Source of the DNA: Arsenophonus nasoniae DSM 15247
Lineage (GTDB): Bacteria > Pseudomonadota > Gammaproteobacteria > Enterobacterales > Enterobacteriaceae
Direction: 5' to 3'
Length of the DNA: 64,000 bases
NCBI RefSeq assembly: GCF_000429565.1
Contig: NZ_AUCC01000004.1
Span: forward strand, 28,165 to 92,164
The notes beneath the pieces are model-generated. The model did not search any database. It had not been told where the DNA came from and saw only the letters and a program-made list of their open reading frames with translations. Positions 1 to 7,916 of this stretch are shown here, piece after piece (the stretch's first letter is position 1; the number at the start of each line of letters is the position of its first letter). Both the position numbers and the translations under genes were made by a program.

Positions 1-205
1 GTTCAATTCGCTGAAGCAAATAAGGTTTAAAGGGGGATAATTTAGTCGGTTGTTGACTTCTTTTAGCATAAGTTGGCATTGTCTGTTGTTGTAAATGATG
101 TTTTACGGTGTTACGGGATATACCCAACTCACTGGCAATTTTTCGAAGGCTTTGTCCTTGTGCAAAGCGAACATGAATATCCACAAATATCTCCTTGGTT
201 AACAT
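1..205 (-). CDS. istA: IS21-family transposase IstA, N-terminal part (partial)
   Basis: This is the first 68 codons of a transposase, cut by the window edge. Translation from the ATG at 205 starts MLTKEIFVDIHVRFAQGQSL and continues RKIASELGISRNTVKHHL, a helix-turn-helix of the IstA type that binds the IS ends. The good ribosome site AAGGAG seen on the minus strand lies inside codons 4-5 and is therefore coincidental. IstA is the DDE transposase of IS21 elements and works with the ATPase IstB, expected next but not visible. Whether the element is complete cannot be judged. Confidence 0.75.
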   Translation of the reverse strand, partial: MLTKEIFVDIHVRFAQGQSLRKIASELGISRNTVKHHLQQQTMPTYAKRSQQPTKLSPFKPYLLQRIE

Positions 206-240
206 AAATTATCCGTACAAAAATGTGCGAATAATACCAA

Positions 241-278
241 GTGGATCAGTTTTAGATGATCGTTAGTGGATCAGTTTT
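241..278 (-). repeat. IS21 subterminal tandem repeats
   Basis: The 13-mer GTGGATCAGTTTT occurs at 241-253 and again at 266-278, 25 bp apart, just inside the IS end. IS21-family elements typically carry such multiple terminal repeats as transposase binding sites. Confidence 0.7.
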
Positions 279-502
279 GCATGATCGGTGACAATATGGT
301 AAAAGAACCAAATTATTAGGCTAGCTGCAATAGCACCATATACCCCTCCTTTTAGCCCTAACCACAATATATCTAATTTAAAAACTCCCTCAGATAAGTA
401 TGAGAGTCCTTCAAAAAACAGGAAAGTAACTAACACTATAAAATTTAAACATAGAGCAATTAGTAAGAAAATTTTTATCAATACAAAGAGGCTTTTTATC
501 AT
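263..502 (-). CDS. Small membrane protein, probable immunity protein of the orphan toxin, 3' end replaced by IS21
   Basis: This 79-codon reading frame starts by an ATGA overlap with the preceding toxin-tip gene, so the two are translationally coupled. It has two hydrophobic segments (about residues 5-30 and 48-70), fitting an inner-membrane immunity protein for a toxin. The IS21 end begins at 293, within codon 70, so residues 71-79 (VTDHAKLIH) are encoded by the IS. The native C-terminus is lost, though possibly only a few residues. No family is recognised with certainty; the immunity role is inferred from position directly after a CdiA-type toxin tip. Confidence 0.6.
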   Translation of the reverse strand: MIKSLFVLIKIFLLIALCLNFIVLVTFLFFEGLSYLSEGVFKLDILWLGLKGGVYGAIAASLIIWFFYHIVTDHAKLIH

Positions 503-1188
503 TTCTGAGCCTCTTTATCTTTTTCTAAAAATTTTGGTACCAGCTCTGATACAACTGATCCCCCCATATTTCCCATGTTAGAAGGAAGAGAGTGCTGTGG
601 GACTGGCTTAGTTATAGTCCAAATGCCTGTTGGTACCCATTCATACTGTTTCGATACAGGATTTAATTTCTTATTCATCGGTACCTTAATAATATTACTA
701 GTTGCATATCCACCAGATGCACCAGCTTTACTTAATAATGCAGAAATAAACGGGTCATCACCTTTAATTTCAGCAGTGTAATAACCTCCTGCCGCATTCC
801 AGGTTACTGTTGGATTGTATCCTTTTCCTGTTGTAATCGAGCCAATAACGCCGGCGCCAATAACATCAGACAGTTTAACTTCTCCGGTTATACCATATTG
901 GATCCCTGCATTAGCCGCACTAGATATTCCTACTGCGATTAATTGCTCTTTACCTTTTGTGACACTATTGGTAACTATCGCTTTTGCTCCCATCACGGCG
1001 ACAGGCCAAGAGCTCGGATCCATTATCACTACCAGCGTTCTATCCCCTTGCGTGATATTTTCTTGCAAGAATTTCAAATCTGTTCCATTAAGGTAATTCA
1101 CTAAAGCGGCTACCACTGAGACTTTGCAATTTTGCATTTCATTATCTGGTTGACGAATCTCAGCTGAACTCAGATAATCATTCTGCAT
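499..1188 (-). CDS. Orphan CdiA-type C-terminal toxin module
   Basis: The 229-residue protein has no secretion domain. It begins MQNDYLSS, which lines up with the VENN-type junction (VQNNFLS) of the main exoprotein upstream, the place where CdiA toxin tips are exchanged. The middle is rich in Gly/Ala (about residues 70-125, with GAGVIGSITTGKGYNPTVTW), followed by a polar C-terminal part with WVPTGIWTITKPVPQ. It overlaps the next gene by 4 nt, as toxin/immunity pairs do. Orphan tips like this are known downstream of cdiA genes and act as a reservoir for recombination. It probably cannot be exported by itself. The biochemical activity is not recognised. Confidence 0.65.
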   Translation of the reverse strand: MQNDYLSSAEIRQPDNEMQNCKVSVVAALVNYLNGTDLKFLQENITQGDRTLVVIMDPSSWPVAVMGAKAIVTNSVTKGKEQLIAVGISSAANAGIQYGITGEVKLSDVIGAGVIGSITTGKGYNPTVTWNAAGGYYTAEIKGDDPFISALLSKAGASGGYATSNIIKVPMNKKLNPVSKQYEWVPTGIWTITKPVPQHSLPSNMGNMGGSVVSELVPKFLEKDKEAQK

Positions 1189-1226
1189 ATTATCGACATT
1201 AAGCTCCTATGAAATAGAAATTTTAA

Positions 1227-1775
1227 TTAAAACTTATTTACTTCACCAATATACCATTGTTCAGAATAATAAAGATCTCCCTCATCATCTTCATCAACTC
1301 TCAGAATTCCTAATTCTGAAAAACCGTTAGGTAATTTTAAATTCCACTCCTTACTTAAACTTCTATTACTAAGAAGGCCAGTTTTCCCTAGATAACTTTC
1401 TCCGGATTCCGTATGAAGCTTAAAATATTCTTCCGATGTAAATATGCATAATTCACTTGCAAACATATCTGGTAATACAATGTTGCATGTAACCCTTATA
1501 TTATTTTCATTATGCGGTTTGGCCTGATAAATATTATAAGCCGCATCTATTAAAGCCTGAGCACATAATGATTGTATATTTTGATTAGTTTGCTTCCCCT
1601 GCACCAAAGCCATATGAACAGGGATTTTTACATTCCAATAGCCACATAAATAATTATCATCGGAGAGTTCTGGAAATTTAGCTCTATATGATTCTGACCA
1701 TTTTTGCAATGTTCGCAATCTACGAGGTATTCCTCTCAGTTTTTTATTACTTAAAGCCAATCTCCGCATTGACAT
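1227..1775 (-). CDS. DUF3916-family immunity protein
   Basis: This 182-residue soluble protein begins MSMRRLALSNKKLRGIPRRL and continues RTLQKW; the S-x-K-K-L-R-G-I-P-R-R-L-R-x-L signature is the DUF3916 family as I know it, a family found next to polymorphic toxins. It starts immediately after the stop of the small toxin-tip gene (stop 1776-1778, ATG 1773-1775), as expected for a cognate immunity gene in one transcript. It would bind and neutralise the toxin tip encoded just before it. Assignment is from sequence memory plus context. Confidence 0.7.
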   Translation of the reverse strand: MSMRRLALSNKKLRGIPRRLRTLQKWSESYRAKFPELSDDNYLCGYWNVKIPVHMALVQGKQTNQNIQSLCAQALIDAAYNIYQAKPHNENNIRVTCNIVLPDMFASELCIFTSEEYFKLHTESGESYLGKTGLLSNRSLSKEWNLKLPNGFSELGILRVDEDDEGDLYYSEQWYIGEVNKF

Positions 1776-2045
1776 TTATAATTTCCTACCTTTTCCTGCT
1801 TCAGTTTTAACTTGATTTATAGTTCCATCTAAATTTAAAACAGCCTTGAAATCCCCTCTTTTATCAAACAATTCTAAGTGATTTTTATGCTGACCATCTA
1901 AATAATATTGGTCTCCTTTTTTGATATTAGTACCAATATTATTTGATGCCTGATACACACTCTGCCCCTGATAAACTTGACTAGTTTTTTGCGAACTTCC
2001 CTTCATTTCGCTACCAAAACCAGGCTGTCTAAAAAACTCACTCAT
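1776..2045 (-). CDS. Toxin tip of the CdiA-like exoprotein, frameshifted from the main frame
   Basis: The 89-residue frame ends in a compact, charged domain with GDQYYLDGQHKNHLELFDKR and AGKGRKL, typical of a small nuclease-like C-terminal toxin; I cannot name the family safely. The ATG overlaps the stop of the preceding 536-residue frame, but the same frame is also open upstream of that ATG (TKSPYQPNQDAVGN) back to about 2093. It therefore looks like the continuation of the exoprotein rather than an independent gene. One extra base in the four-G run at 2088-2091 would join them. The DUF3916 immunity gene follows directly. As annotated, the tip would be made without the transport domains. Confidence 0.6.
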   Translation of the reverse strand: MSEFFRQPGFGSEMKGSSQKTSQVYQGQSVYQASNNIGTNIKKGDQYYLDGQHKNHLELFDKRGDFKAVLNLDGTINQVKTEAGKGRKL

Positions 2046-3652
2046 ATTACCAACTGCGTCTTGATTTGGTTGATATGGTGACTTGGTCCCCTAATCCCAA
2101 TCGCCGAAATCCCTGAGCCTGCAACCGCGCCTCTAACCCCTGCGTTTTCGGCAATTTCTTTACCTTGCAGCGCAATTTTGACTGTCGTCGGTAAAGACTG
2201 ATAAATCGCTTGCGCACTTTGGCCATTTTCGGCCTTCACAAAATTAGTCAACTGAGTTTGGTCTTCAGCACTGAGATCAGCAAAAATAGTAGCCCATTTC
2301 AATGAATCCGCTAAATCAACACCGCCATTTAATTCTTCCCATACCCCTATTGCATCAAATGGCGTGCCATCCTTAATTTCAGCGATGGCCTTTTCTTTGT
2401 TTTCTTGGCTAATTTTGCCGTATTTAGCGTAAATCCCTTTTTTATCTGCGCCCGTTCTCTCAGCCTCTTCAAGCTCTTTTTTCATGTCAATAACATTTTT
2501 AGCGCTTAAAAAGTTATTCTGCACCGCGATAACACCGGCATCCGCGCCACTATAGGCGCCTTCGGCGGTGCCCGAGGCCAAGGCGCCGGCCAGGCCGCCT
2601 ATCACTCGGCTGGTGTCGAGGATTTTTTGCTGGCGATTTGAACTATCAACATAGTAATTATCGCCCAAGCCAATTGCCGCCAATTCAGCAGCAAAGGCGC
2701 CGGCCGCCGCTCCTACTTTATCGCTATCGGCTATCTCTGCACTTAAAGCCGCCATGGCACCATGACTGAGCAGTTTGCCCGGGTTGCCAAGTACCTGACC
2801 ATTTTTAGCGATTAAATGCGCCCCTTCGGCATGTAATTGACGACTGGTCTGGCTGACTAATGCGGCGGCCAGTTTATCTTTAAAACTGCCACCATTAAGC
2901 GCCGTGTCTACACCTGACGTAATCAGTGATTGCGCCGCCACCCGTTGAACAGTATGTTGCCATTCACCATCACTGAATCTTGGAAAAGTTGGGTTATAGG
3001 GTTGGGCGCTGTGCGCAACGCTATCACCGTTACTGAATACTGTCGTATCTAAACCCGCTAGTGACCCTTCGATAGCCATCGAGGCAATAATCGATTTGAC
3101 TGATTGGCTGCTGCCAAGCTCTTTGAGGGTCGCTGAAATATCCCCCTGATTACTCGCCAGTGAAACCGCCGCTTTTGCGGCAATCGCTCTTACACCGGCT
3201 GAGACTGCCCCCTGCATGACAATCGCACTCGTGCCACTCAAGCCAGCCGCCGAGGCCGCGCTTATTCCTGCCGGTATCGCCAAGGCCGAGGCGGCTGCAC
3301 CGGTCGCAATCGCTATCACCGCTGCGCTGACCGGATGTAGTTGTTGTTGCGTGATATCCCAGCTTTTATACTCATTTTCCACTTTATGCCAATTAACGTC
3401 CGGATTGTCTTGCAGTACTTTCAACCATTGAGACTCAGGCGAATCACCTAAACTGGCAATAACCTGTTTTAGCGTTTGTCCTTTTTGACCGTTAACATCT
3501 GCTTCGATTCCTTGTGCGGCATTTACTGTTAGCTCACCACCATATTGGATCGTCGGTAACTGCCACACTGCTGAATACGAACCTTTATCGCGCCGAGTAA
3601 TAAAGATATCTTTTGAGTTACTAATGGTTTGATTCAAGGTTTGGTTCTGCAC
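2042..3652 (-). CDS. CdiA/hemagglutinin-like exoprotein, C-terminal part (DUF637-like and pretoxin region)
   Basis: This frame of 536 codons has a GTG start only by convention. It contains an Ala/Gly-rich hydrophobic stretch (about residues 108-165, the DUF637-like hemagglutinin region with VSAAVIAIATGAAASALAIP) and ends in a pretoxin domain after a VENN-like motif, AVQNNFLS, at about 376-383. It is in the same order as the C-terminal half of CdiA proteins and continues the TPS-domain gene upstream. No ribosome site fits its start. The reading frame is open back to the stop of the upstream part, and deleting one CAACG repeat unit fuses the two in frame. It is therefore a displaced part of one large gene. 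Confidence 0.7.
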   Translation of the reverse strand: MQNQTLNQTISNSKDIFITRRDKGSYSAVWQLPTIQYGGELTVNAAQGIEADVNGQKGQTLKQVIASLGDSPESQWLKVLQDNPDVNWHKVENEYKSWDITQQQLHPVSAAVIAIATGAAASALAIPAGISAASAAGLSGTSAIVMQGAVSAGVRAIAAKAAVSLASNQGDISATLKELGSSQSVKSIIASMAIEGSLAGLDTTVFSNGDSVAHSAQPYNPTFPRFSDGEWQHTVQRVAAQSLITSGVDTALNGGSFKDKLAAALVSQTSRQLHAEGAHLIAKNGQVLGNPGKLLSHGAMAALSAEIADSDKVGAAAGAFAAELAAIGLGDNYYVDSSNRQQKILDTSRVIGGLAGALASGTAEGAYSGADAGVIAVQNNFLSAKNVIDMKKELEEAERTGADKKGIYAKYGKISQENKEKAIAEIKDGTPFDAIGVWEELNGGVDLADSLKWATIFADLSAEDQTQLTNFVKAENGQSAQAIYQSLPTTVKIALQGKEIAENAGVRGAVAGSGISAIGIRGPSHHINQIKTQLVI

Positions 3653-3684
3653 CGCCTTGAACAGAACACGGCCCTGGGTGCTGG

Positions 3685-6600
3685 TTAACGTTGCGTTGCG
3701 TTGCGTTGGGTATTAATTTTTGTCGCTTCATAGATACTGTCATTATAACTCAACAAACTGATATCATTACCGGCATGAAATTCAGTCACTCGGTTTTTTA
3801 CTGCATGATAGGTACGATGCTCACTATTTTTAGTTAAACACAATGTCCAACGATTACAACTTTTACGTTTTTCTTCATAGTGTTCAGTCTCTTCCATCGC
3901 CTGAGCGTAGAGATAGCCTCCTTGCGCAGCAATATCCATTGTTTGCTGTGCCTTAAGATTAGCGGCCTGAAAAAGCAGATGGCCACCAGCGAGGATGTTA
4001 AGCGCACCCCCACTTTGAATTTCAACCCCTTGTTGATAGGTTTTATCAATTAATTTGCCATGCTGCCAACCGTGATCGCGATTTTTTAGCGCTTTTAATT
4101 CTGTATTGCCGGCCGATACCAGCGTAAGATCGCCGGTTGCATGCAATTGAGCACCGTTGATAAGCAAGTGTTGTTTACTGAATAAATCTAAACGACCACC
4201 ACTGTGTAGTTGCGTAGTTAGGTGACGAAGTTTTTCATAATAGCCATCAGATTCGATTTCTGCTCGATAAGGTACGTCATCAATGACAAACTCATTGCCA
4301 GCAGTCAGTGCCATTGCCCCACCACTTTTAATATTGGCGGCTTGTAAAAAAAGATTTTCACCGGCCACCATATGTAATGCGCCACCAGACTGTATTACTG
4401 GCGTGAAACTTTGTGGTTGATAAGTATGTTCAAGCTCTTTTTGGGCGATTAAATCGGTTGTCAGGAGCTTGACAGAGAGGTCAATGTTACGTCCAGCAAA
4501 GAGATGGGTGGCTTGCTTAGATGATAATTCGGCGGCCTGCAAGTTAAGATCGCGACCCGCATTGAGCAGTAAAGTCCCCTCAGAGGTCAAATAAGATTTA
4601 AATGCTTGGGTTCTAGGTGATTTTATATTACTGCTCAAATCAAAAGGCAATTTAAGCTGCGGAGAATAAAACGATGCCGTTAAGGTATTAAAATTGGTAA
4701 AACGACGTTTTAATAGCAGATAAAAATTGTCTTGTAGCTTAAATGGCGCGGGTGCTAACTGAATATCGTTACCAGCGAAGACTTCTATTCCTTGCTCAGC
4801 CTCTAAATCCAAGCCATTAAAAACAATATCTTTACCGGCATTAAGTAAAATATGGCGCGCTTTTTGCCATTTAGGTTGATATTGCTCACTCGTTTCTAAG
4901 TCGCGTTGATAATTATATTCTTTATCATGGAAATCATAGATTGATTTTAAGTTCAGTTCTAATCGATCATAATGCAGCGGTTTGTTAAACAACGCTTTTT
5001 CCGGGCGATTGAAATAAATACTGCCTTTAGTGGTAATATTGATTATTGGCACATTTAACGCCACTTTGTTATCAATTTGTATATCCTGGCCGGCAATCAT
5101 ATCCAACCGGTTTTTCGCCGCAAGCAATTTATATTTTGGCGCTATATCAAAGTAAGGAAGTAAGTCTTCATCTGGCAACAAATCATACTGCCAAAAATCA
5201 TCGTCATCGTAGCGTTGATATTCAGCTGCTTGATAGCGGATAGCCCCATTTTTACTCAGTAGCAGCACATTATGGCCTGCTAAGCCGGTATCCGTTAGTG
5301 CAATGTCATTCCTGGCGATCAGGTTAAGTTCGTTGTTAGCGCTAAGCTCGCTATTATTGAGTACAATATTTTCACTGCTAATCAACAGATTATTTTGTGC
5401 CTGGGCTGATAATGAGCCAGTGAGCTGTTTGCTATTTAGGGTAATATTTTTGCCGACTAAAAGTTGTTTATCATCGAACTTTTCATGTAATTCAGCCACT
5501 GAATTAAGGGCGTGTGGATAGTTTTTATTGTATTGCAGGTTATCAGCACTGATAACCAGGTTGTTGGTCGCTGAAAATCTGGCCGCTAAAAAATCGTGAT
5601 CCCGCCAAAGGCCTATTTCTGGCTGGTTAACGGGTATTAAGTGAGTCGCGCTGTCATAAATAAATGATTCATAAGGTGCTTTTTCTGCTATGTCTGCCGG
5701 TATAAATGACAGATATTGACCATAATCGACAAAATAACGAATGCGAGCATCTTCATGATCACTTTTTTTATATGCATGATGCTCTGGTATATAACCGAAT
5801 ATTTGATGTAAAGATCCTTGCAGTAAAACATAGTTAGCCCGTTTATCTAACGCATTGTGCATCGCTACCCAGGCGGATTTTTCACCCAGTTTCTGGCTAA
5901 TGGCAGTGATATTCTTACTGTGCAGATAACTATCATTACGGGACTTAATAATCGATTTATCATTAACTAATTGATCACTTTTAATATAGAGATTGTTACC
6001 GGCAGAAATGCGCCCAATGACTAGCGGGGAAGCTAATGTGTAAGTCGTTTTCTCCAATTGCACAAATTGCGTAAACAATGGATCAATTTCACCAAACCAG
6101 CGCTGTTTGCCATTGATCTGATAATTGGGTTTTAGTTTTATGCTGAGAACAACACCGTGGCCATACGCTCTGACAACATACTCTTTAACTTTATTACTGT
6201 CCGGTGTTATCAATTGTTGCGTGATGTCAGGGTTATTAGTTTGGTTAATTACATGCTTGGCTCTCAGGAACAAATCACCGGTTTGGGTTGAGATAGTGGC
6301 CGCGCTATTTTCAATTCTTTCACTAAGCTCACCTCGGGCATTTTTTTGCAGCCAGAGATGGTTATAGGCTTCAATTTTAGCGCTTTCACCTTGATTATGG
6401 ATGATATTACTAAATAGATGCATATTTTGTTGAGCGGTTACTTTACCTTGATTAATTAGGCTATCGCTTTCAACTAATAGATCTTGCTGTGATACAATTT
6501 CACTGGTTGCTGGGATTATAACGGCTGGCGCTTTGGCGGTTAAATGGCCTTTAGTGGTAATATGACCTAGCGTCAGTTTGCCTTTAGCAGAAACAAATAA

Positions 6601-7416
6601 ATCTCTTTCACTGGTTTTAATATTGTCCAGCTTCACATCACTGCCTGGCTCGGTAGCAATTATTTTAACTCGATTGGCATAAATGCCACCCAGTGCGGTA
6701 ATGTTAACGGCAAATTGCGGTTTTAGGCTCGGGTTAGTTATTTGTGAAACCGTTCCAGTCTGATAATCAATTGCATTAGTACCTTGCAGTAAACTAATAT
6801 TTTTGCTGTGAATACTGGCATTGATGGTAGCAGTCTGGCTGATCATCTCAGTATAATTTTGACTTCCACTATTGAGCCCTTTATTACGGAACGTAATATC
6901 CCCTTTTTTCACCCTTATATGGCTAAATTCACCTTGTTGATTCAGTGTCGGCTGGCCAGTCGTTAAGGTTAATCCACCAATATTGCTGAAATGACAGCCA
7001 TCACAGCTGATGCCATTTGGATTGGCGATAATCACATCCGCTTGCTTGCCTGCGATTTCCAATTTGCCATTAAGTTGTGAAGAAGATGAACCAGTGACTT
7101 CATGAATGATCAAGCTTGCCGCTCGCTCAGTCAACTGTTCATTTTTAGCCAGTTGGCCAGCCAATTCACTATTAGCGGATTGGATTGCGTTGTTTAAGAC
7201 CGCACCTTGTGGCGGTATATTGAATTGCTGATAATGATTATGGGAAATACCTGCCTGATTAGGCGCTGCTATATTGATAATAGGAATTTGATTTTTAACC
7301 GTTAGTTGAGTTTTGTCATTCGCCGGTTGGATAGTGGAACTGAAAACCGGCAACAGAGGATAACTGGCAATGAGATAAACTATTTTGCTGCTATAACAAA
7401 TATTTTTATTTTTCAT
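3685..7416 (-). CDS. CdiA/FhaB-like two-partner-secretion exoprotein, N-terminal part
   Basis: This 1243-residue N-terminal portion has a signal peptide (about residues 1-27, basic MKNKNICYSSK then a hydrophobic core). A TPS/hemagglutination-activity domain follows (about 30-300) with the diagnostic NPNGISCDGCHFSNIGGLTL. The remainder is a long series of degenerate filamentous-hemagglutinin repeats (for example GGALHMVAGENLFLQAANIK). The family forms a beta-helical filament exported through an outer-membrane TpsB/CdiB pore and delivers a toxin tip to neighbouring cells. No tpsB/cdiB is within the window. The frame stops at 3685 within a (CAACG)4 repeat; with three copies it would read into the next part. 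Fused length would be about 1.9 thousand residues, short for a CdiA. Confidence 0.8.
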   Translation of the reverse strand: MKNKNICYSSKIVYLIASYPLLPVFSSTIQPANDKTQLTVKNQIPIINIAAPNQAGISHNHYQQFNIPPQGAVLNNAIQSANSELAGQLAKNEQLTERAASLIIHEVTGSSSSQLNGKLEIAGKQADVIIANPNGISCDGCHFSNIGGLTLTTGQPTLNQQGEFSHIRVKKGDITFRNKGLNSGSQNYTEMISQTATINASIHSKNISLLQGTNAIDYQTGTVSQITNPSLKPQFAVNITALGGIYANRVKIIATEPGSDVKLDNIKTSERDLFVSAKGKLTLGHITTKGHLTAKAPAVIIPATSEIVSQQDLLVESDSLINQGKVTAQQNMHLFSNIIHNQGESAKIEAYNHLWLQKNARGELSERIENSAATISTQTGDLFLRAKHVINQTNNPDITQQLITPDSNKVKEYVVRAYGHGVVLSIKLKPNYQINGKQRWFGEIDPLFTQFVQLEKTTYTLASPLVIGRISAGNNLYIKSDQLVNDKSIIKSRNDSYLHSKNITAISQKLGEKSAWVAMHNALDKRANYVLLQGSLHQIFGYIPEHHAYKKSDHEDARIRYFVDYGQYLSFIPADIAEKAPYESFIYDSATHLIPVNQPEIGLWRDHDFLAARFSATNNLVISADNLQYNKNYPHALNSVAELHEKFDDKQLLVGKNITLNSKQLTGSLSAQAQNNLLISSENIVLNNSELSANNELNLIARNDIALTDTGLAGHNVLLLSKNGAIRYQAAEYQRYDDDDFWQYDLLPDEDLLPYFDIAPKYKLLAAKNRLDMIAGQDIQIDNKVALNVPIINITTKGSIYFNRPEKALFNKPLHYDRLELNLKSIYDFHDKEYNYQRDLETSEQYQPKWQKARHILLNAGKDIVFNGLDLEAEQGIEVFAGNDIQLAPAPFKLQDNFYLLLKRRFTNFNTLTASFYSPQLKLPFDLSSNIKSPRTQAFKSYLTSEGTLLLNAGRDLNLQAAELSSKQATHLFAGRNIDLSVKLLTTDLIAQKELEHTYQPQSFTPVIQSGGALHMVAGENLFLQAANIKSGGAMALTAGNEFVIDDVPYRAEIESDGYYEKLRHLTTQLHSGGRLDLFSKQHLLINGAQLHATGDLTLVSAGNTELKALKNRDHGWQHGKLIDKTYQQGVEIQSGGALNILAGGHLLFQAANLKAQQTMDIAAQGGYLYAQAMEETEHYEEKRKSCNRWTLCLTKNSEHRTYHAVKNRVTEFHAGNDISLLSYNDSIYEATKINTQRNATQR
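3689..3708 (-). repeat. Pentanucleotide repeat, four CAACG units, at the exoprotein frame break
   Basis: Plus strand CGTTG occurs four times in tandem at 3689-3693, 3694-3698, 3699-3703 and 3704-3708 (CAACG on the coding strand). The stop of the upstream frame (3685-3687) lies right after it. Removing one unit gives ...TQRNATLTSTQGRVLFKAVQNQ..., an uninterrupted passage into the downstream frame. Confidence 0.9.
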
Positions 7417-7862
7417 AGCATTACCTATATTCTATTTTTGAATAAATATGAGGATGAAAGCTATCGTCTCAAAAATAGAAAGGAAAAATTTAATAGGCAA
7501 TATATAATAATCAATAATTTAATTAGTTATTATAATAATTATCAATTTTTTATTTATAATTCAAGATGTTAAATTTTAGTAATGCGATTTTGTTTTTATT
7601 CCTAAAATTAAATACAATTTTTATAATTTTTTGTTTAATAAATAAAAGCCAGTGATTATATCATCGCTCGCTTTAATAGAATTATGGATGGTAATTAAAT
7701 TCAGTTAACGACTCACGATGATAAAAGCTTGAGCAATACGCTGATGTTTACTGCTATTCCCCCCCCCCCCCTAAAACAAAAAAACTGCTTTACTATTCAC
7801 TGAGCAGCTATAGCATAGTCTAGATAAAATAAATTAAAGCGTTGCTGTTTACTATGTACTAG
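7417..7862. other. Intergenic region upstream of the exoprotein
   Basis: About 450 bp without a gene. It is strongly AT-rich near the exoprotein start and should hold its promoter. The only striking element is the C13 run at 7759-7771. No tpsB gene, tRNA or IS end is visible. Confidence 0.6.
7759..7771. repeat. Homopolymer run of 13 C
   Basis: Thirteen consecutive C on the plus strand, within otherwise AT-rich DNA, about 340 bp upstream of the exoprotein start codon on the opposite strand. Tracts of this kind are slippage-prone. Confidence 0.95.
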
Positions 7863-7898
7863 GCAAAAATAAATAGCGCCCAGATTGTCTGGGCGCTA
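7863..7898 (-). terminator. Rho-independent terminator of phoH
   Basis: A perfect 11-bp stem (7874-7884 with 7888-7898, TAGCGCCCAGA / TCTGGGCGCTA) with a 3-nt loop is followed on the minus strand by TTTATTTTTGCC. It lies about 20 bp after the phoH stop. Confidence 0.9.
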
Positions 7899-7916
7899 TG
7901 CCAATAAACAACCTAT

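Larger units (their letters stand above)
1..293 (-). mobile_element. IS21-family insertion sequence, one end (runs off window)
   Basis: The window opens inside an insertion sequence. Reading the minus strand, the element begins at 293 with TGTCACCGATCATGCAAAAC, and TG is the usual IS21-family terminus. It then carries subterminal repeats and the start of an IstA-type transposase. The outer boundary lies inside a small membrane-protein gene, which it interrupts. The rest of the element (istA body, istB, other end) lies outside the window, so its size and target duplication cannot be read. Family assignment rests on the end sequence and the transposase N-terminus. Confidence 0.8.

Noticed and set aside
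575-1096. Open frames on the plus strand opposite the orphan toxin module
   Set aside because: They are antisense shadows of the 229-residue gene, have no ribosome site and no protein-like character.
3834-4049. 71-residue minus-strand frame inside the exoprotein gene
   Set aside because: Overlaps the exoprotein in another frame and reads as a shifted version of its repeats; no independent start signal.
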